From Fibrobacter sp. (lineage in GTDB: Bacteria > Fibrobacterota > Chitinivibrionia > Chitinivibrionales > Chitinispirillaceae), in NCBI GenBank assembly GCA_012513915.1, contig JAAZBG010000152.1:1-64000 (forward strand): a DNA stretch of 64,000 bases, read 5' to 3'. The position numbers and the translations under genes are program-made. Position 1 is the stretch's first letter, and the number at the start of each line of letters is the position of its first letter. The notes beneath the pieces are model-generated. The model saw only the letters and a list, made by a program, of their open reading frames with translations, made no database searches and was not told where the DNA came from. Below, one piece after another: positions 32,173-40,077 of this stretch.

Positions 32173-33273
32173 TCAGTTTTTATAACACGGATCAATTAAA
32201 ATAATTGGGGAAACAGCGTGTTTGTTATTTATATCTAACACTAACAATTGTGCTTTAAGTGTCTTTTTTATATTTGCGATTCCAAAACTATCTTTTAAAT
32301 CCCATACTATAACTTTAGGAGGAATATTTCCTCCAGAAAACGATTTTATCAATTTTTTATTGTTTTCATATTCTGTAATTATTAATGACCAATTTTTGAT
32401 TTTTTCTACGTTATCAACATTTTCTATGTTAATAATTAACTCATTATCCACATTTTGTGAACAACTGCAGGAGATTATAAACATTGGAGGTTTTTGATTT
32501 TGATTAAATAAAGGGTTTATCAATATATTGTTAACAAGTTTTCCGTTTGATCTGTTAATTTCATGTTGATAACCTGTTGATATCCCATTTTTAAAATTCC
32601 CAGCCTTGAAATTAAACCCTAAAAAAAGGCCAATTTCTGTTATTATTTCATTTTCTCTGTTTTTATATATGGAATTTTCCAACGCAGTGTAGAAATTTCT
32701 GTTTTTAAAAAACTCATAACTTATTGATATTTTAAGAGCATTTAATGGTTTAAATTTACTATAGTCAAAAAAAACACCGCTGTAACCTAATTCAAAATTT
32801 ATGGCGTTTATAGTACCGTGGATATATGTTGATAACTCCGGATATAAAATTTCTGATCTGTAAAGAGTTAGAATATTTTGTATAATTATATTATATGATA
32901 AGTCAATATTAGGAAGTAATTTTTTTAGATTTCTTTCAATTTTTAATGCCGCTCCAAATAAAGATATCAATATCGACCGGGAAAAACCTGTTGATAATAT
33001 ATTGATATCTTTATCAATATGTTTATAACCAATAGCTACTGCGTTATTTTCAAATGAATATGATAATCCTCCACTAACAGAAACACCTTTAAAATCGAAA
33101 TAGTCTGATAGTATCTCTATTCCGATTGGTAAGCCTTGTTGTTTTGAAAGTAAGGCTGGATGATTTAGAATCAGTAGGGGTGATGAGTAGATATTTTCAC
33201 GTGCATAAGTATTATTTAAAAAAAAATTACTGATCACTATAGTTAGACTAATAATTATCAGTAATTTTTTCAT
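32173..33273 (-). CDS. Probable outer-membrane barrel with a C-terminal Ig/FlgD-like domain
   Basis: A 366-residue protein from the ATG at 33273 (an in-frame GTG at 33285 would add four residues). The signal peptide (about 1-24) ends near NTYA. Residues 30-265 alternate in strands as in PorV/FadL-like 14-strand barrels found in FCB bacteria, including NPALLSKQQG near the N-terminus, a typical PorV-family opening. The last 90 residues (WSLIITEYENNKKLIKSFSG then PPKVIVWDLKD) match the Ig-like FlgD/'CHU'-type module with a W.L.I.....G...W.G.D pattern. The inferred role is surface protein or export-associated; substrate unknown. Confidence 0.5.
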   Translation of the reverse strand: MKKLLIIISLTIVISNFFLNNTYARENIYSSPLLILNHPALLSKQQGLPIGIEILSDYFDFKGVSVSGGLSYSFENNAVAIGYKHIDKDINILSTGFSRSILISLFGAALKIERNLKKLLPNIDLSYNIIIQNILTLYRSEILYPELSTYIHGTINAINFELGYSGVFFDYSKFKPLNALKISISYEFFKNRNFYTALENSIYKNRENEIITEIGLFLGFNFKAGNFKNGISTGYQHEINRSNGKLVNNILINPLFNQNQKPPMFIISCSCSQNVDNELIINIENVDNVEKIKNWSLIITEYENNKKLIKSFSGGNIPPKVIVWDLKDSFGIANIKKTLKAQLLVLDINNKHAVSPIILIDPCYKN

Positions 33274-33308
33274 AGCATACTTCACTTTAATTGTGAAGAA
33301 TGAACTAT

Positions 33309-34448
33309 TTACAATTCTTCAACAATTCTTAAAGGCATGATTAAAAATTGATCATCACTAATTATTTCAGTACCCGGTTCATATACAGGAAAAAGCAAAC
33401 AAGCACTTATTTGAGTATTCATCTCTAATCTTATTTTAGGAGTCTTTATAATGTCAAGTATTTCAGCAAAATACTGTCCATTAAATCCTATTGAATGGTC
33501 ATCCATATCATAATCAATTTGAATCTGCTCTCTTGCTTCACCACCAATTTCTCTGTTCAAAACAACAATCTCAAGAGACCCTTTTGTAAAAGAAAACTTT
33601 ACTAAATGACTTTTTGTATTGGATAACACAGATACACGCCGTACCGCACTTTGTAATGTCACTCTATCAATAATCACATTTCGAGGATTATTTTTTGGAA
33701 TAACTTTCGTATAATCAGGATATGGCCCATCAATCAGCTTTGAACACATATAGAGATTCTGATTATAAAAAGCTATGTATTTGTCACCAAGCTGAACATT
33801 AATTTTTTCATCAGGGGATTTTGAATCAACAACTCTTATTAGATTTACTAAACTTTTTGGAGATAATATACCATTTACCGGGGAAGACACAGGAAAAGAA
33901 GCATTTATAAAAGAACTCCCAAGCCTATGTCCATCAGTAGCTACCATACCAGTTCTATTTTCTGTAATATCCCAATATACTCCACAAAGACATGCTCTGG
34001 TTTCTTCCTTCGAAACTGCGAAAGAACTTTTTACGATCATATCTTTTAAATGTGAAACATTTACTTCAAATTCACTTTTTGGTTGAACATCAGGAAATCC
34101 TGGAAAATCACGTGAGTCAGCTCCTGCTATTTTACAGGAGAATCCTTTTTCGCTCTGAACAAGTAACACTGTTTCATCAATATCAAGAGTAACATTACCT
34201 TCCGGTAATTCTCTGACAATATCAAAAACTTTTCTTGCATTAACAGTGATGTCAAACAGACTGTTACCTGATGCCGGACAAGTAACTTTCATCGAATGAT
34301 CAAGATCTGTTGCTGAAATTTCAAATTGATTATCTGAATATGATAATCTGAAATTTGAAAGTATTTGAAGAGAAGATTTAGAAGGAATAATTGGAAAAGC
34401 TTTCTGCATTAAATCGAATAGATCTTTTTTCAAAATTGTGATCGACAT
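33309..34448 (-). CDS. dnaN: DNA polymerase III beta subunit (sliding clamp)
   Basis: A 379-residue clamp of normal length with three similar beta/alpha domains. The N-terminus has LQKAFPIIPSKSSLQILSNFRL. The middle domain contains ATDGHRL (about 170-176), the best conserved DnaN motif. The C-terminus ends DDQFLIMPLRIVEEL, matching the usual (Y)L(I)MPMRL ending. The clamp tethers polymerase III and other factors. It is 247 bp downstream of dnaA on the same strand, and the gap is the probable origin. Confidence 0.96.
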   Translation of the reverse strand: MSITILKKDLFDLMQKAFPIIPSKSSLQILSNFRLSYSDNQFEISATDLDHSMKVTCPASGNSLFDITVNARKVFDIVRELPEGNVTLDIDETVLLVQSEKGFSCKIAGADSRDFPGFPDVQPKSEFEVNVSHLKDMIVKSSFAVSKEETRACLCGVYWDITENRTGMVATDGHRLGSSFINASFPVSSPVNGILSPKSLVNLIRVVDSKSPDEKINVQLGDKYIAFYNQNLYMCSKLIDGPYPDYTKVIPKNNPRNVIIDRVTLQSAVRRVSVLSNTKSHLVKFSFTKGSLEIVVLNREIGGEAREQIQIDYDMDDHSIGFNGQYFAEILDIIKTPKIRLEMNTQISACLLFPVYEPGTEIISDDQFLIMPLRIVEEL

Positions 34449-34694
34449 AAATCCCTCTACGATTAAAAGTTATTAATATTCACATATGTATACTAATATA
34501 AATAATATATAAATACAGTAATAGAAGATAGAGATGTGAATAAGTTGTAATAAGTATCTAAGTTATTGAAATATAAATATAATTGTATGTTGATAATTAT
34601 ATTAAAATATATGTTGATAAGTTTTAAAAAATATTAATAAGTGATATATAACACATTATCCACAATTTAAGAACACTGAGATAGATTGATAAGT
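34449..34694. other. Probable replication origin (oriC) between dnaA and dnaN
   Basis: A very AT-rich 246-bp gap. Two consensus DnaA boxes (TTATNCACA) lie at 34535-34543 (TGTGAATAA on the plus strand) and 34656-34664 (TTATCCACA). Two further single-mismatch boxes (TGTTGATAA on the plus strand) lie at 34588-34596 and 34612-34620, 24 bp apart. A dnaA-dnaN location, the run of AT around 34500-34640 and the local switch of gene direction at dnaA/rpmH all support an origin. It also carries the dnaN promoter. The gap between dnaA and rpmH (36057-36198) is also AT-rich but has only a weak box. Confidence 0.72.
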
Positions 34695-36056
34695 TTAAAG
34701 GTTCAAAGAACTAATAATTTCCTGAATATCTTTTGATATATAGCTATCTGAAGTTTTTAAAGATTCTATTTGTTGAATAGCATGAATAACTGTACTATGA
34801 TCTCTTCCACCAAAATTCAGTCCAATAGTTTTCAGGGAATTATTGGTTACTTCTTTTGAAATGTACATTGCTATTTGTCTGCATAAAGCAACTTCTTTCC
34901 TACGATTTTTTTCTCTGATGTTATTAACAGGAACTTTGTAATAATCCGCAACTTTTTCTATAATTTTATCTATAGAAACACGAACCTTTTCAACTTTTGT
35001 TGTTCCTTTTAGTACATTTTTAATTAAGTCAATAGTGATATCTGATTTTGTAATTGACGCAAAAGCAAGAAGACGAATAACCACACCTTCAAGTTCCCTG
35101 ATATTTGATGATACATTTTCTGCAATGTAATACAAAATATCCTGAGGAATACTAAGATTGTCTTCTTCTGCTTTTTTCTTTAATATTGCAACCCGAATTT
35201 CTAAGTCTGGTGGTTGAATATCAACAGCAAGTCCCCACTGAAATCTCGAGATTAATCTGTCTTGCAACCCTTTTAAAGAATTTGGTGGAAGATCTGATGT
35301 TAAAACTATTTGTTTACCATTTTGATAAAGGGTATTAAAAATGTAGAAAAATTCTTCCTGAGTACTTTCTTTGCCTGCAAAAAACTGGACATCATCCATA
35401 AGTAATAAATCTGATGACCTGAAACGGGCAGTAAATTCTTTTGTATTATTATTTTTTATTGCATCAATAAAATTCAGGTAAAATTCTTCTGATGTTATAT
35501 AGGTTACTTTCTTATCGGGATGGCATGCAAGGCAATTATTTCCAATAGATTGGAGAAGGTGTGTTTTTCCCAGGCCAACACCACCATAAATTAATAAAGG
35601 GTTGAATTTTGTTTTTCCAGGAGATTCAGAAACTGCCAGAGCTGCACTTCTTGCAAATTGATTATTTGGACCTACGACAAAAGAGGAAAGAGTAAATCTT
35701 TTGTTCAATTGAGGATAGGAAGAAATAGTTAATTCTGAAGGATTGTGTAAAACAGTAGTGATAGGTTTATTTTGTGATATATCATCAGTTTCTATGAAAA
35801 ACTGATTTTTTAATGTGTTAACAGTAAATTCAATTGATGTTATATCAGATGAAAATGATTGAGCATGAGAAAGAATTAAATTTTTATAGTGTTGATCTAA
35901 AAAATCAGCTATGAATTGGTTAGGGACATAAAGTGAAATTGTGTCAGGCTTTGAAGTGTTATTTAAAACAAGTGGCCTGAACCATGTTTCAAATCTATGA
36001 GCATCTATTTCCTGTGAAATTGAAGATAAAATATTCTGCCAAATTGATGTATGCAT
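34695..36056 (-). CDS. dnaA: Chromosomal replication initiator DnaA
   Basis: A 453-residue AAA+ initiator with all four domains. Domain I is near the N-terminus (IWQNILSSISQEID.HRFETWFRPL). Walker A is GGVGLGKT (158-165), Walker B is LLLMDDVQFF, and sensor elements follow. Domain IV ends with the box-binding signature GGRDHSTVIHAIQQIE (about 417-432). DnaA binds DnaA boxes and opens the origin. It is transcribed away from rpmH, the common arrangement at bacterial origins. The start is ATG; the upstream gap to rpmH is only 142 bp, so both promoters lie there. Confidence 0.97.
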   Translation of the reverse strand: MHTSIWQNILSSISQEIDAHRFETWFRPLVLNNTSKPDTISLYVPNQFIADFLDQHYKNLILSHAQSFSSDITSIEFTVNTLKNQFFIETDDISQNKPITTVLHNPSELTISSYPQLNKRFTLSSFVVGPNNQFARSAALAVSESPGKTKFNPLLIYGGVGLGKTHLLQSIGNNCLACHPDKKVTYITSEEFYLNFIDAIKNNNTKEFTARFRSSDLLLMDDVQFFAGKESTQEEFFYIFNTLYQNGKQIVLTSDLPPNSLKGLQDRLISRFQWGLAVDIQPPDLEIRVAILKKKAEEDNLSIPQDILYYIAENVSSNIRELEGVVIRLLAFASITKSDITIDLIKNVLKGTTKVEKVRVSIDKIIEKVADYYKVPVNNIREKNRRKEVALCRQIAMYISKEVTNNSLKTIGLNFGGRDHSTVIHAIQQIESLKTSDSYISKDIQEIISSLNL

Positions 36057-36198
36057 GGTTAATAAAATAAAAAATAAAAAGAAATAAAATGTTAATAAGT
36101 TGTTAATATAGTTTAAAACTATTCATAAATGAAAAAAGTTATTGACTTAAAACAAAAAAAATAGCATTTTTCGTAGATTATTTAAAAAGGAGATTTTA

Positions 36199-36345
36199 AT
36201 GAAAAGAACATTTCAACCGTCAAAGAGAAAAAGAGCGAATAAGCATGGTTTTAGAGCAAGAATGGCTACTGCTAATGGCAGAAAAGTTCTTGCCAGTAGA
36301 AGAGCAAAAGGAAGAAAGAGACTTACAGTTTCTGATTCTTTGTAA
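36199..36345 (+). CDS. rpmH: Ribosomal protein bL34
   Basis: A 48-residue basic protein, [19 protein letters not shown] at the start and an RRAKGRKRL segment near the end, the invariant bL34 pattern. An AAGGAG site sits just before the ATG. bL34 is part of the large ribosomal subunit near the exit tunnel. The gene opens the rpmH-rnpA-yidD-yidC-mnmE series and is divergent from dnaA, a highly conserved arrangement next to the origin. Confidence 0.97.
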   Translation: MKRTFQPSKRKRANKHGFRARMATANGRKVLASRRAKGRKRLTVSDSL

Positions 36346-36380
36346 AATGAGCACCTCGAAATAAAGAGGTGCAATTTAGA

Positions 36381-36722
36381 ATGCAAAAACTTACTAAAAA
36401 GCAAAAAATAAAAAGTAAAAAAGATATTTTATTTTTATTAAAAACGTGTAAGAAGGTAAGTTATAGTTCTTTTAATATTTTCTATAAAGTAAATAATTTT
36501 AATAAAGATCGATTGGCTGTATTAGTTTCACGCAAAATTGGTAATGCAGTTAAAAGAAATAAAATAAAAAGAATAACAAGAGAAGTTTTTAGAAAAGAAA
36601 TTAAAAGAAACCCGCCATTTATTGATATCCTCATCCAGATCCGGCCTGGAATTAAAATTTATAATAAGAATGAATATGAAATTTGTTTGAGAGAATGGAT
36701 AAAAGAATCAAAAACAAATTAG
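36381..36722 (+). CDS. rnpA: Ribonuclease P protein component
   Basis: A 113-residue basic protein. The RNP motif RLAVLVSRKIGNAVKRNKIKR is reduced here to key residues: a valine-serine-arginine-lysine strand, then GNAVKRN-x-IKR, the hallmark of the RnpA RNA-binding cleft. It assists the RNase P RNA in 5' maturation of tRNAs. I prefer ATG 36381, because an AGAGGTG ribosome site (36366-36371) stands about 10 bp before it; the in-frame GTG at 36369 lies inside that site. The 3' end overlaps yidD. Confidence 0.93.
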   Translation: MQKLTKKQKIKSKKDILFLLKTCKKVSYSSFNIFYKVNNFNKDRLAVLVSRKIGNAVKRNKIKRITREVFRKEIKRNPPFIDILIQIRPGIKIYNKNEYEICLREWIKESKTN

Positions 36723-36943
36723 CAGATATCTTATTGGTACTCTATAAAATTATAAAGAATATATTTTTTATTAGAGAGGGTTCTTGTAAATTTATTCCGA
36801 GTTGCTCACAATATGCAAAAGAGGCAATCATTATTTTGCCTTTGCATACAGCATTGATAAAAATTGTTATAAGAATTATAAAATGTAATCCGTTTTCAAG
36901 AGGTGGATATGATCCAGTGATTGTAAACGAAGAAAGGAAATGA
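36695..36943 (+). CDS. yidD: Membrane protein insertion efficiency factor YidD
   Basis: An 82-residue protein from ATG 36695 (a TTG four codons earlier is the alternative). The core CKFIPSCSQYAKEAI and the C-terminal NPFSRGGYDPV match the YidD signature (C.F.PSCS.Y...A...C.PF..GG.DPV). YidD helps YidC-mediated insertion of membrane proteins. It overlaps the rnpA 3' end by 28 bp and precedes yidC by 1 bp, which suggests coupled translation. Confidence 0.92.
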   Translation: MDKRIKNKLADILLVLYKIIKNIFFIREGSCKFIPSCSQYAKEAIIILPLHTALIKIVIRIIKCNPFSRGGYDPVIVNEERK

Positions 36944-36944
36944 A

Positions 36945-38711
36945 GTGAATAGAAATACGCTACTTGCAATTTTTTTAATATTAGTTGTAGTAACTTTATT
37001 CAGCAGTGAGACGTATAATAAGTTTTTTTATGAAAATATATATCCAAAAAAACCTTACATCACTCATAATAAACAGTATAGCAAAAATACACAAAAACAA
37101 GATGTTACAATAGATTCAACAGAAACGGTTAAAAGTGATACTGCTCCTGTTGTAACAGAAACGAATGTTAGTGAAAAAGCAGATGTTACTATTAAGGCAG
37201 ATTCTGTTTTTGTTGAAACCGATGATATGATTGTTTGTATTGATGAAATAGGGGCATCAATAGTGTCAATCAAAATGAAAAAATTCAAATATAACGAAGA
37301 CAAAAATAAAAATAGAAAAAAGGGTGACTTAATAGATATAATTCCTAATAATTCAGGAAAAGGAATGAATTTCAGTATTAATAAAAGTGATTATTCAAAC
37401 AAAGTTTTTAAAATTAATAGTGTTAATAAGAATTTTAAAATTGAAAATAGTGATGAGAAAATAATTTCGTTTGAGACAGATGATAATGGGCAGAAAGTAA
37501 TAAAACAATATGTTTTTAAGAATGGAACATATAAGATAGGTTGTAATGTTATAAGAAACGATCTTTCAGGTAAAAATATTGAAATGCGTTGGGATTGTGG
37601 TGTTGAGGAGAGCGAGAAAAACAAACCAATGCAACCAGAGATACGAACTGCTCATTACTCAGACGGAAAATATTCACAACACTTGCAATTCACAAAAGAA
37701 GATAAAGAAAGTTCTTCCGGTTCATACAAATGGGCAGGAGTTACATCTAAATACTTTTTTGTTGCAATCGTTAATGAAAGTAACAAAGATGCAGACATTG
37801 CTATAAATTCCTTTAAAGATGAAAAAGAAGTAGTAGATAAAAAGAATTCCACAATAAACTATAAATTTTCTTATGCGACAATTGCAGAAAATCAAAAAGA
37901 AAGTTTCTGGATTTATGCTGGTCCTAATGATTATGAAGAATTAAGAAAGTATAATCTTGCTTTTGATAATAATTTATTTCCGGTATTATCCTGGGCAAAA
38001 TGGTTATTTTTCTCTGATAAGTGGTTTCCAGCACTTGCGGAGGGAGTTTTGTGGTTATTGATCCATCTCTATAAAATTGTAAAAGATTATGGTGTTACAA
38101 TATTTTTACTTACATTGCTTGTTAAATTAGTAACGTATCCTATGACATACAGTAGTATGAAATCAATGAGCAGGATGAGAGATTTACAGCCAAAAATCAC
38201 GCAATTAAGAGAAAAACATAAAAATAATCCAAGGAAAATGAATGAAGAGATGATGGCACTCTATAAAAAAGAGGGTATTAATCCCCTTAATCCTGGATGT
38301 TTACCTATGTTTTTACAAATGCCAATTTTTATTTCACTCTTTGTAGTATTAAGGAAAGCTATAGAATTAAGAGGAGCTGAAACAGTTATTATACCATGGA
38401 TAAATGATTTATCAAAACCAGAGATGATTTTTCAATTACCGTTTTCAATACCATTATACGGAGATAATTTTGCAATACTGCCAATTATTATGGCAGTTTT
38501 AACATACTTCCAGAATAAAATGACTATTAAAGATCCGAATCAAAAAGCTATGATATATTTCATGCCTCCATTTATGTTGGTTTTGTTTAATAGTTTTTCA
38601 GCAGGTTTAGTACTTTACTGGACATTATCAAGTGTATTTGCAATTATTCAGCAGGTATTATTGGATAAGCAATTAAAGAAAAATGAAGTAATAAAAAATG
38701 CAAAAAAGTAA
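36945..38711 (+). CDS. yidC: Membrane protein insertase YidC
   Basis: A 588-residue insertase of the Gram-negative type. It has an N-terminal helix (about 6-22), a charged linker, a large periplasmic P1 domain (about 75-330), and the conserved C-terminal insertase core with VKLVTYPMTYSSMKSM, a cytoplasmic hairpin rich in Lys/Met, and the GCLPMFLQMPIFISLF helix. The conserved groove arginine/lysine region is in TYPMTYSSMKSMSRM. The start is GTG with GAAAGGA 6 bp upstream. YidC works alone or with SecYEG. The 3' end overlaps mnmE by 14 bp. Confidence 0.95.
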   Translation: MNRNTLLAIFLILVVVTLFSSETYNKFFYENIYPKKPYITHNKQYSKNTQKQDVTIDSTETVKSDTAPVVTETNVSEKADVTIKADSVFVETDDMIVCIDEIGASIVSIKMKKFKYNEDKNKNRKKGDLIDIIPNNSGKGMNFSINKSDYSNKVFKINSVNKNFKIENSDEKIISFETDDNGQKVIKQYVFKNGTYKIGCNVIRNDLSGKNIEMRWDCGVEESEKNKPMQPEIRTAHYSDGKYSQHLQFTKEDKESSSGSYKWAGVTSKYFFVAIVNESNKDADIAINSFKDEKEVVDKKNSTINYKFSYATIAENQKESFWIYAGPNDYEELRKYNLAFDNNLFPVLSWAKWLFFSDKWFPALAEGVLWLLIHLYKIVKDYGVTIFLLTLLVKLVTYPMTYSSMKSMSRMRDLQPKITQLREKHKNNPRKMNEEMMALYKKEGINPLNPGCLPMFLQMPIFISLFVVLRKAIELRGAETVIIPWINDLSKPEMIFQLPFSIPLYGDNFAILPIIMAVLTYFQNKMTIKDPNQKAMIYFMPPFMLVLFNSFSAGLVLYWTLSSVFAIIQQVLLDKQLKKNEVIKNAKK

Positions 38712-40053
38712 ATCAACAATAACTGCTATAGCAACGCCCGAAGGAAGGGGTGCTTTAGCAGTTATAAGAATATCGGGATATGAAGCACACGATATTTTTT
38801 CTAAATGTATTAAAGAAAAAGAAAAGTTTAAAAAGGCTAAGGAAAAATGTATAGAACTTTATACATTTTTAAATGATCAGGAAATTATTGATGAAATAAC
38901 TGCAATCAGATATAAATCACCAAAATCATTCACTGGTGAAGATATGATAGAGATTATAGCTCACGGCGGTAAAATTACAGTGAATGAAATTATACATACT
39001 TTAATAAAAAATGGATGTACAATAGCGCAACGAGGTGAATTTACCAGGAGAGCTTTTAATAATGGAAAGATGGATTTATTAAAGGCTGAATCAATTCAAT
39101 CAATAATTGATAGTAATAGTTTAATTCAGAATAAAAATGCATTAAATGTATACTACGGATCGGGTGTTAAGAAGGTAGGAAAACTAAAGAATAGTTTAGT
39201 AGAGATCCTTCGTGATATTGAATCAGAAATTGAATTTGCTGAAGAAGATGATATAAAGAATAAAGATAATCAAAATATAACAATAAAAAAATTAATAGAA
39301 GATTTAGAAAAAGAACAACGAAAACGGAAAAAGATAAGAGAAATTGAAAAGGGAATAAAGGTCGTTATAGCAGGACCACCCAATGCAGGGAAATCTACCT
39401 TATATAATAAAATATTAGGATATGATAGATCTATTGTACATGAGAAAGCCGGTACTACACGAGATATTATTACAGAAAAAGTTTCTATAAAAAAAGCAAA
39501 TGTAACGATTATAGATTCTGCTGGAATAAGAATTACAAATGACGAAATAGAAAAAGAGGGAATTAATCGTAGTGAGAATGCTATAGAAGAGTCATCAGTA
39601 ATTGTCTGGGTTACATCGGCAAATGAAGCAATGAAAAATGAAGAAAACGAAAAAATCGATATACTGAAAAATAAAAACACTTTATTTATTGTTAATAAAA
39701 GTGACACAGGAATAACAATTAAACAAGAAGCATTAAAGAATAAAGATGTCGATTTTGTAGTGACAAGTTTTAAAAAAAATAATGCAGATGATGTTGAAGC
39801 AGAAATAATTAAAAGAATAGAAAATATTACTAGTGAAATTGAAATAAATGAACTGATAATTAACGAAAGACAGGAATTAATTATTGGTAATATTAAAAAA
39901 GCATTAGTATCAGCGATCTCATCATGGAATCAAAAAGAAATAGCATCTATATATATTAATGAAGCGCTGAAAGAAGTAGAGAATCTTACGGGAAAAGTAG
40001 GATCAGAAGAGATTGTTAATTCTATATTTGATAAATTTTGTATTGGTAAGTAA
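38698..40053 (+). CDS. mnmE: tRNA modification GTPase MnmE
   Basis: A 451-residue dimeric GTPase. The N-terminal folate-binding domain starts TITAIATPEGRGALAVIRISG. The central helical domain includes the RGEFTRRAFNNGKMDL region. The G domain has GPPNAGKST (226-234), a DSAG G3 motif and NKSD for G4. The C-terminal FCIGK (447-451) is the invariant MnmE ending. With MnmG it makes the 5-carboxymethylaminomethyl group at U34 of tRNAs, including the tRNA-Lys(UUU) type found in this window. A parS site follows the stop codon immediately. Confidence 0.96.
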   Translation: MQKSKSTITAIATPEGRGALAVIRISGYEAHDIFSKCIKEKEKFKKAKEKCIELYTFLNDQEIIDEITAIRYKSPKSFTGEDMIEIIAHGGKITVNEIIHTLIKNGCTIAQRGEFTRRAFNNGKMDLLKAESIQSIIDSNSLIQNKNALNVYYGSGVKKVGKLKNSLVEILRDIESEIEFAEEDDIKNKDNQNITIKKLIEDLEKEQRKRKKIREIEKGIKVVIAGPPNAGKSTLYNKILGYDRSIVHEKAGTTRDIITEKVSIKKANVTIIDSAGIRITNDEIEKEGINRSENAIEESSVIVWVTSANEAMKNEENEKIDILKNKNTLFIVNKSDTGITIKQEALKNKDVDFVVTSFKKNNADDVEAEIIKRIENITSEIEINELIINERQELIIGNIKKALVSAISSWNQKEIASIYINEALKEVENLTGKVGSEEIVNSIFDKFCIGK

Positions 40054-40069
40054 TGTTTCACGTGAAACA
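40054..40069. promoter_or_regulatory. parS centromere site (perfect)
   Basis: TGTTTCACGTGAAACA is a perfect 16-bp palindrome and an exact match to the chromosomal parS consensus bound by ParB. It lies 1 bp after the mnmE stop and about 10 bp before the mnmG start, 2.6 kb from parA and near the origin. Confidence 0.97.
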
Positions 40070-40077
40070 AAAAAACT

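Noticed and set aside
36057-36198. Gap between dnaA and rpmH as the main oriC
   Set aside because: AT-rich, but only one weak box (TGTTAATAA, 36090-36098); the dnaA-dnaN gap has four better boxes.
39270-39707. 145-codon minus-strand frame
   Set aside because: Antisense to mnmE; Ser/Ile/Phe-rich sequence typical of reversed Lys/Asn/Glu-rich coding.
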